Shown: piece after piece, positions 58,279 to 64,000 of the stretch
Position numbering within the stretch: position 1 is the stretch's first letter
Layout of the letters: every line of letters begins with the position of its first letter
DNA from: Buttiauxella agrestis ATCC 33320
GTDB taxonomy: Bacteria > Pseudomonadota > Gammaproteobacteria > Enterobacterales > Enterobacteriaceae
Direction: 5' to 3'
Assembly: GCA_024169445.1 (NCBI GenBank)
Contig: JALKFA010000001.1
Span: 2,108,001-2,172,000 of the forward strand
Length of the DNA: 64,000 nucleotides
The notes under the pieces: generated by a model
Told to the model about the DNA's origin: nothing
Database searches by the model: none
The model's input: only the letters and a program-made list of their open reading frames with translations
Program-made: the position numbers and the translations under genes

Positions 58279-58697
58279 ATCATAACGGTTTCCCGTAACC
58301 AAGTTCGCTCTTCTCTTTGCTGAGCTGCTGCATAGCGTATGTGACCTGCCCCCAGCACGTAGGGTCGTTAGCCCGACTATACAAACCTAAAAATGCTAGA
58401 GCTGGCAATGCCTGTTTTTGGCACGCAGCGGACCAGCCAGCTGCCTGTCAGGTCCGCTATGAGCGATGAGCAGACGTAACCATCATACCGTTTCAATAAT
58501 AAGCAGAGCTCATCATGAGTTTCTTCACTGAACCTGCACATTATATAAAAGCATCCGTTAAATAAGACTTATTTACTCTTTCGCCATCTCAAAACTCAAC
58601 CTTGTACTAATGTTACTCAAAGTGTTTCGACAAGTGTTTCTTGTTGTTTATTTGTGTCAACGCGCTATTTCATTATGCGGCCTTGCAGAGATGACTT
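58279..58697. other. Non-coding region before the autotransporter
   Basis: About 420 bp without a supported gene. TGACCTGCCCCC (58342-58353) is the inverse copy of the repeat at 57310. GCGATGAGCAGACG (58463-58476) nearly repeats GCGATCAGCAGACG near 57205. The A+T-rich right part should hold the promoter of the autotransporter gene. Confidence 0.4.
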
Positions 58698-61600
58698 ATG
58701 AATAATATTTATCGTTTGGTATGGAGCCATGTGGCGAACAGTTTTATTGCCGTTGCAGAAACATCCCGAACAGGGAAAAAAGGATCGAAGACCGGGCGTG
58801 GAGGCCGAAAATTATTAACTACTGCGCTGATTGTTGCCGGTGTTTATGGCCCGACAGCCAGCGCTGTAGATGTGACGTGGAGCGCGGCTTATCCAAACTA
58901 CCTGTTTCTACCGGTTTACGATGCGGTTAAAGAGACGGGTTACGCGTTTACCATTGATGGTCAGCCACTGACAAATCATTACGCCCCAGGCACTGAACTG
59001 AATATTACTGGCGCGATACCCAACATTGCCACGGGGACGAACGGCAGCAGTACGGGGGTCACGGTACTGAATGCGCTTCCTGACTCCGGTGGAACCGGGA
59101 CGGGGACCGATCCAAACCGCATCATCACTATCGAAGCCACGGATTCAACCGGGGCTGCTACGCCAATAACAGCGGCAAACATTGATCAGTACACGTATTC
59201 GCCTTCTCCGGCCAGACCTCAGGAAAGCCAGGAACTGAACGTCGAAGTGCCAGGTCTTGACGGCAGTTATCAGGTCATCAGCATTTATGATTCCTCGACG
59301 TTTATTGCTGCCGATGACACGGCCGTCAGCGACATGCTGTTGCCGGTTTACGACCCAAACTCGATTCGTATCTTTAATAATTTCGGGATCGCGTCGGTGG
59401 CGGCAACCGGCGGGCAGGCCAATATCAATGTAGGTTCAAGCGATGCGAACACGCCGATTGCAGCAGCTGCAAATACCATCGACCTGTTGACTAAAAATTC
59501 TGTACTGGCAAAAGCGGACGGCAGCGGGAGTGCGACCAGCCGTACCGAATGGCGTTCTGATAACTTTATCCATTTCCGCCCGGCGATCGTGCTCTCATCT
59601 GATACCCAAAATCTTGAAGCGCAAAGTGCGAAATACGATTTCACCATCACCCTGCCCCACTACGAGCAGGTCGGGAATAAGGCCCTGCTATTGGGGAATA
59701 AAGACTTCGTTATTCATTCATCCACTGACATTGCAGATGTTAATGATTTCCTGACAGGCCAGGGGGCTTATGCTGGAAAACCGCAGATCCAGTACTGGCT
59801 GACGGCGGGTGCAACAGTAAATGGTGAGGTGATTGACTCGTCTGTTGAAGCGCAAAACACCTACGACGCGATTATTAGCGGCATGTTGGCACAAGAGGAA
59901 AATACCAGTATCAACCTGACCTACCATGTCTGGGATGACAAAGGAGTACACAACAACAACGCCACGGTTTCAACCGGAGATTTAAACGTTATATATGCCA
60001 CAGGTGCGAATGCGTCTGGTTTGGTCACCAGCGACGGGAGCCTGGCGGTTGACGGGGCATCGGCGGTGATGCGCGCGGACAATGGTGCCATCATCACAAA
60101 CGACGGGGCGATCAACGCCTGGCGCAGCAGCGGCAGTAGCCCAGACTCTGTTGGTATGCTGACGACGGACGCCACGGCCATCAACAATGGCACGCTCAAC
60201 GCGGGTCTGTTTATTGAAAAGGATGGCAGCAACCAGAACGTTTCTAATGCGGGCAGCACAGGCATGCAGGGCAGCGGTAACAGTACGCTGACCAACAACG
60301 GTCATATCAATGCGGCGATTACTGACTCCACCACCAACGGTGCCGTGGGCATTCGCGCGTCAGGCACCACCACGGTTTCGAATACTTTAGCAGGTACCAT
60401 CGCACTGGTTGGCAACAGTAATAATCAGTTCGGCAAAGCTGGCGGTTACGGCGTCTGGCTTGATCAAAGCGCCACATTCATTAATGCCGGTAATATCTAC
60501 CTTGGCGTCAATCCTGTCTTAAATTCCACCGCGCCAACACCGGTTCCGATGACCGGTGGCGATCTGTCGGCGGGGATTCGCACGCAAAGCACCGGCGCGG
60601 TGAACAACACCGGTACGATAACCATTGCTGAAAATACCCGTAATGCCGCCGGGATCTCCATCGAAGGGGCGTCAGGGGCGGTAACTAACTCCGGCACGAT
60701 CAATGTATTAGGTAAACTGACTAACGGTTCGGCTGCAGCAAACTATGGTTTAAACGTGGTTGACAATATCGGCACCGTGACGCACAGCGGCCTTATCAAG
60801 GTGGACGGTGATAACAACATTGCCATCAACGTGCTGGCGCAAGATGCGGGGGCGGAAGTTACCACCACAACAGGCAGCGCGATTACTGTCGGGAAAGCGG
60901 GGGATACCGGCGGTAGCGACGGCCAACCCTACACCTACCGTAACTATGCGGTTTATGCGGAAGGGCTAAACACCCAACACGCCCAGGTTAACCTGAATTC
61001 TACCATTCGCTTGTTATCTGCAGGGGCGATTGGTGTACATGCGCGTGGCGATGCGCGCATCGATATTGATTCAGCTTCGACGCTTTCTTTCGAAAACGTC
61101 AAACAGATGGGTTACTACGCCTGGGGTAATAAGGCGCAGATTAATCTCGGCAATGCGAATATCAATGATAACGGCCAGGCCGATTCTATTTTGTTTGCTG
61201 TGGATCACGGGGCGACTTTTGCCGGTAATAGCGGTGCTGCAGCGGGATATCAACTGACGGTATCAGGTAACAATGGAACCGGGATTATTGCCAATGGCGT
61301 CGATGAAACGACCGGAACTAAAACCTCACTCACCACCGGAACCGCACAGATATTCGTCAATGGCGAAAAAGCGGTTGGGGTAAAAGTGACTGGCGGGGCA
61401 GTCGGCAATATTAGTGACGGCGGTATTGTCCTGCAGCATGACAACACCACCGCTGTCCTGATTGATGGACGTAATTACAATATCGACGGCACCATTGATT
61501 CCGATGAAGTGCAGACTGACGTGACATCCAATGCCTCGATTACCAGCAGCCCAGGACAAAGTGGCATTGTTGGCTACAACGTGGCTCATGCGGGTGTGCT

Positions 61601-64000
61601 CAATCTCAGCGGCCCTGGCATTTCATTAAATGGCACCAACAGTACCGGGATCATTCTGCATGACAACGGTACCGCAACGGTCGGTGCGCCGGTGAATGTT
61701 TCTGGCACCAATAATATTGGTGTCGATATTCAAAATAATGGCGTGCTGACGAATAACGGCATTATTAGCGTCAGCGGTGCCGCGAATAGCGGCAACGTCG
61801 GGGTTCGTGTGGGAGGAGCGAATGCGGTGGTTAACCGCCTCGGCACAGTCAATGCCTCAGGCGGTTTAGCGGCAGTCCAGCTCATTGGAGCAGGCGCGAA
61901 TTTAACGGTTAACGGTACAGGCAACCAGATTACGGCCTCTGGTGGAGCCGATGGTGTAAGAATGGATGCCGGTGCCACCTCCTTTAACGCCTCGGATACG
62001 GTTATCGACATTTCCGACAGCGGCGCGGGGATTAATAACAACGCCGATACCTCCAACATCAATCTTAGTAACGTCACGATTAACGCCTCCGATGGCCCGG
62101 CGATTCGCACTGCCGTCACCTTTAGCGCTGCAGGCACCAGTAACACATTAAATGTTTCCGGAAATGGCGAAGGTTTTGCTTTCATGAAGGCCGATGGTTC
62201 GGTTACCACGGGTGATCTCACTATCGGCAGCGGCTACACCATTAATGGCAACGGGGCGGGGAGCGTCGGCATTCTGGCGAGAACCTCCAACAATGTCAGT
62301 TCTGGCGCGGTTATCAACATGGCCGCCAATGCGGGTTCCGCGATTGTGGCAACCGATGGTTTGAGCGGTAGCAGTCGTACCATCACCAACTCGGGAGTTA
62401 TCACCAGCCTCGGGGCGGGTGCACCAGTGATTAACGCTTCGGGCAGCGGCAATACCACGGTGAATAACAGTGGCACCTTGTTGGCTGCGAATGCCACGGC
62501 GCAGGCTATTTTGACCGGAACAGGCAATGATAATGTGGCGTTAAGCGGGACGACGGCCAACACTCTCGGTGAAATTGTGCTGGGTAGCGGCAGCGATCGG
62601 TTCAGCTGGACGGCAGGTGATTACACTGGTGGCGTGACATTCACGGGTGCTGACGGCAACGACAGCGCCACGCTGGGTGATGTGTCGATGGCGGACGTGA
62701 CGCATATTCTCAGTGAAGGCGGCACCAATAATACGTTGACTCTTAATGGTACGAATGAGGGGGCAACGCCTGCATTACTGGGATCCTTTAGCGCGGACGA
62801 CCTGGCGAAAGGCACCAATATTGGGTCGGGCTGGAGCACGCTGACCTTAGATAGCTTAAATGGCGTTCCGACTGATGCACGCGTGGTGGATAATTTAACG
62901 CTCTCTGGTGTGCAAGCGATCAATATCAACAATGGTGCCACGCTGCGTAGCGGCGACAGCGCCCCGACTGCGGGCGAGGCCACCATCCATAACTACAACG
63001 TCGCCACCTCGGGGGCGACAAGCTTGCTGTCATTCGATGGGGCGGGCGACCAAGTCTACAGTGGCGTGATCAGCGGCACCGGCGGCATGGAGCGCATCAA
63101 TAGCGGTAATACTATTCTGCTGGGCGATAACACCTACACCGGGAATACTTTGATAGGCGCAGGATCGGAGCTGACTCTCGGCGATGGTAATACAACCGGC
63201 AAACTATCAGAGCAAACCAACATTACTGATAACGGTATCCTGACGGTTAACCACTCTGATGCAGTGGCGCTCAATGGTGTTATTTCAGGAAGTGGTGCGT
63301 TCCGCCAGATTGGTAGCGGCGTCACTCGCCTCGGTGGCAATAACAGCTATGCGGGAAGCACTACCGTTGAGCAGGGTACCTTGCTGATTAACGGTGTGCA
63401 GAGCGGAACAGGGCTGACCACCGTCAAGAGCGGCACTACGCTTGGCGGTTACGGCACCATCGGCGGTGATGTGCTGTTCGAGAGCGGGACCACATTGCGC
63501 CCCGGTGATGACAGCCGTGGCAATCGCACCGGGACGCTGACCGTTCAGGGCGATCTGACACTTGCCAGTGACACCAACAGCCAGTTCCAGTTGGGGGAAG
63601 TTTATACACCGGGTGGCTCACTCAATGACCTGGTGGATGTGAAAGGTGACTTAATACTTGATGGTTCACTCAATGTGGCGCTGACCGCAGGCGGAGCCTT
63701 CCTGCCGGGTGTGTATCGCCTGTTTAACTATGGCGGTTCGCTCACCGACAACACCATGGATATCGCGTCGCTGCCACCCAACGACGCCAGTAATTACGCC
63801 ATCCAGACCAACATCGACAAGGAAGTTAACCTCGCGCTTAACTTTATTGACCCGACAAATCAGTTGCAGTTCTGGGATGGTGACCTTGATGTGATCCCTG
63901 GCAACCACGGGGATGGTACGACAGGCAATGGCAGAGTTGACGGTGGCTTCGGTTACTGGACCAGCCTGATTTCAGGCGTCAGCAACAACTGGACGCAAGT
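58698..64000 (+). CDS. Very large ESPR-type autotransporter adhesin, 5' part (cut by window end)
   Basis: Open for 1,767 codons to the window end. The N-terminus MNNIYRLVWSHVANSFIAVA is an extended signal peptide region, then a basic stretch and LLTTALIVAGVYGPTASA with a likely cleavage near residue 54. The passenger is a G/N/T/S/A-rich beta-helix with dozens of TNNGTI/NNSGTI-like turns, very few Cys and few aromatics. Near the C-terminal end are passenger-associated transport repeats (ERINSGNTILLGDNTYTGNT, FRQIGSGVTRLGGNNSYAGS). The expected beta-barrel lies beyond the window. It is a type Va surface protein, possibly for adhesion or biofilm. Upstream and downstream partners are not visible. 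Confidence 0.9.
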   Translation, partial: MNNIYRLVWSHVANSFIAVAETSRTGKKGSKTGRGGRKLLTTALIVAGVYGPTASAVDVTWSAAYPNYLFLPVYDAVKETGYAFTIDGQPLTNHYAPGTELNITGAIPNIATGTNGSSTGVTVLNALPDSGGTGTGTDPNRIITIEATDSTGAATPITAANIDQYTYSPSPARPQESQELNVEVPGLDGSYQVISIYDSSTFIAADDTAVSDMLLPVYDPNSIRIFNNFGIASVAATGGQANINVGSSDANTPIAAAANTIDLLTKNSVLAKADGSGSATSRTEWRSDNFIHFRPAIVLSSDTQNLEAQSAKYDFTITLPHYEQVGNKALLLGNKDFVIHSSTDIADVNDFLTGQGAYAGKPQIQYWLTAGATVNGEVIDSSVEAQNTYDAIISGMLAQEENTSINLTYHVWDDKGVHNNNATVSTGDLNVIYATGANASGLVTSDGSLAVDGASAVMRADNGAIITNDGAINAWRSSGSSPDSVGMLTTDATAINNGTLNAGLFIEKDGSNQNVSNAGSTGMQGSGNSTLTNNGHINAAITDSTTNGAVGIRASGTTTVSNTLAGTIALVGNSNNQFGKAGGYGVWLDQSATFINAGNIYLGVNPVLNSTAPTPVPMTGGDLSAGIRTQSTGAVNNTGTITIAENTRNAAGISIEGASGAVTNSGTINVLGKLTNGSAAANYGLNVVDNIGTVTHSGLIKVDGDNNIAINVLAQDAGAEVTTTTGSAITVGKAGDTGGSDGQPYTYRNYAVYAEGLNTQHAQVNLNSTIRLLSAGAIGVHARGDARIDIDSASTLSFENVKQMGYYAWGNKAQINLGNANINDNGQADSILFAVDHGATFAGNSGAAAGYQLTVSGNNGTGIIANGVDETTGTKTSLTTGTAQIFVNGEKAVGVKVTGGAVGNISDGGIVLQHDNTTAVLIDGRNYNIDGTIDSDEVQTDVTSNASITSSPGQSGIVGYNVAHAGVLNLSGPGISLNGTNSTGIILHDNGTATVGAPVNVSGTNNIGVDIQNNGVLTNNGIISVSGAANSGNVGVRVGGANAVVNRLGTVNASGGLAAVQLIGAGANLTVNGTGNQITASGGADGVRMDAGATSFNASDTVIDISDSGAGINNNADTSNINLSNVTINASDGPAIRTAVTFSAAGTSNTLNVSGNGEGFAFMKADGSVTTGDLTIGSGYTINGNGAGSVGILARTSNNVSSGAVINMAANAGSAIVATDGLSGSSRTITNSGVITSLGAGAPVINASGSGNTTVNNSGTLLAANATAQAILTGTGNDNVALSGTTANTLGEIVLGSGSDRFSWTAGDYTGGVTFTGADGNDSATLGDVSMADVTHILSEGGTNNTLTLNGTNEGATPALLGSFSADDLAKGTNIGSGWSTLTLDSLNGVPTDARVVDNLTLSGVQAININNGATLRSGDSAPTAGEATIHNYNVATSGATSLLSFDGAGDQVYSGVISGTGGMERINSGNTILLGDNTYTGNTLIGAGSELTLGDGNTTGKLSEQTNITDNGILTVNHSDAVALNGVISGSGAFRQIGSGVTRLGGNNSYAGSTTVEQGTLLINGVQSGTGLTTVKSGTTLGGYGTIGGDVLFESGTTLRPGDDSRGNRTGTLTVQGDLTLASDTNSQFQLGEVYTPGGSLNDLVDVKGDLILDGSLNVALTAGGAFLPGVYRLFNYGGSLTDNTMDIASLPPNDASNYAIQTNIDKEVNLALNFIDPTNQLQFWDGDLDVIPGNHGDGTTGNGRVDGGFGYWTSLISGVSNNWTQ

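Noticed and set aside
58691-58705. ATG seven bases upstream of the autotransporter start
   Set aside because: It is in another frame and stops after four codons (ATGACTTATGAATAA).
59000-63900. Many long open frames on the minus strand opposite the autotransporter
   Set aside because: They are low-complexity P/A/V-rich shadows of the repetitive G/N/T-rich passenger, with no family features or ribosome sites.

Overview
The window is chromosomal DNA from a member of the Enterobacteriaceae. The evidence is a long run of genes in Escherichia/Salmonella order: (pdeB)-ylaC-maa-hha-tomB-acrB-acrA-acrR-mscK-rsmS-priC-ybaN-apt-dnaX-ybaB-recR-htpG-adk-hemH-gsk-ybaL-fsr-ushA-ybaK-chiX-ybaP-copA-cueR-ybbJ-qmcA-cnoX-ybbO-tesA-ybbA-ybbP-mnmH-purK-purE. 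Several genes that sit in this stretch in E. coli K-12 (aes, ybaQ, ybaS/ybaT, fetA/fetB, rhsD) are absent. This suggests a less-sampled genus such as Buttiauxella, Kluyvera or a relative, but I cannot fix the genus from the sequence alone.
Layout. 1-665 is the 5' part of a CSS-domain c-di-GMP phosphodiesterase (pdeB-like). 0.8-8.2 kb is an accessory block between pdeB and ylaC: a GntR regulator, an RspA/mannonate-dehydratase-like enzyme, a beta-glucoside-type PTS permease, a MetNIQ-like ABC importer in one operon with a 2-oxoglutarate/Fe(II)-type dioxygenase, and an orphan Zur-controlled ykgO (L36 type B). 8.2-20.7 kb is the conserved ylaC to ybaN region with the AcrAB efflux system and its AcrR operator and marbox. 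20.8-35.9 kb holds purine salvage, replication, repair, heat-shock and haem genes; a LysR-pirin-isochorismatase module splits the usual ybaB-recR operon. 36-53.4 kb holds ushA, ybaK, the ChiX small RNA, copper export (copA/cueR), membrane quality control (ybbJ/qmcA, cnoX), tesA, the ybbA/ybbP transporter, mnmH and purEK.
53.6-64 kb is a second accessory region. It has a WbsX/GH99-like protein with an MFS sugar porter, an unrecognised 176-aa protein, an unrecognised two-gene unit bracketed by inverted repeats, and the first 1,767 codons of a very large ESPR-type autotransporter that runs off the window.
Regulation is unusually readable. Visible sites are a Zur box (ykgO), the AcrR palindrome and marbox (acrAB), a sigma-32 promoter (htpG), the CueR-type promoter (copA), a PurR box (purE), and programmed -1 frameshift signals in dnaX (tau/gamma) and copA (pump/chaperone). 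Intergenic repeats are abundant: REP/BIME pairs, ERIC-like elements including one that supplies the stop codon of ybaP, and a CCCTCTCC-type repeat at three gene 3' ends. I found no rRNA, tRNA, CRISPR array, intact insertion sequence or prophage.
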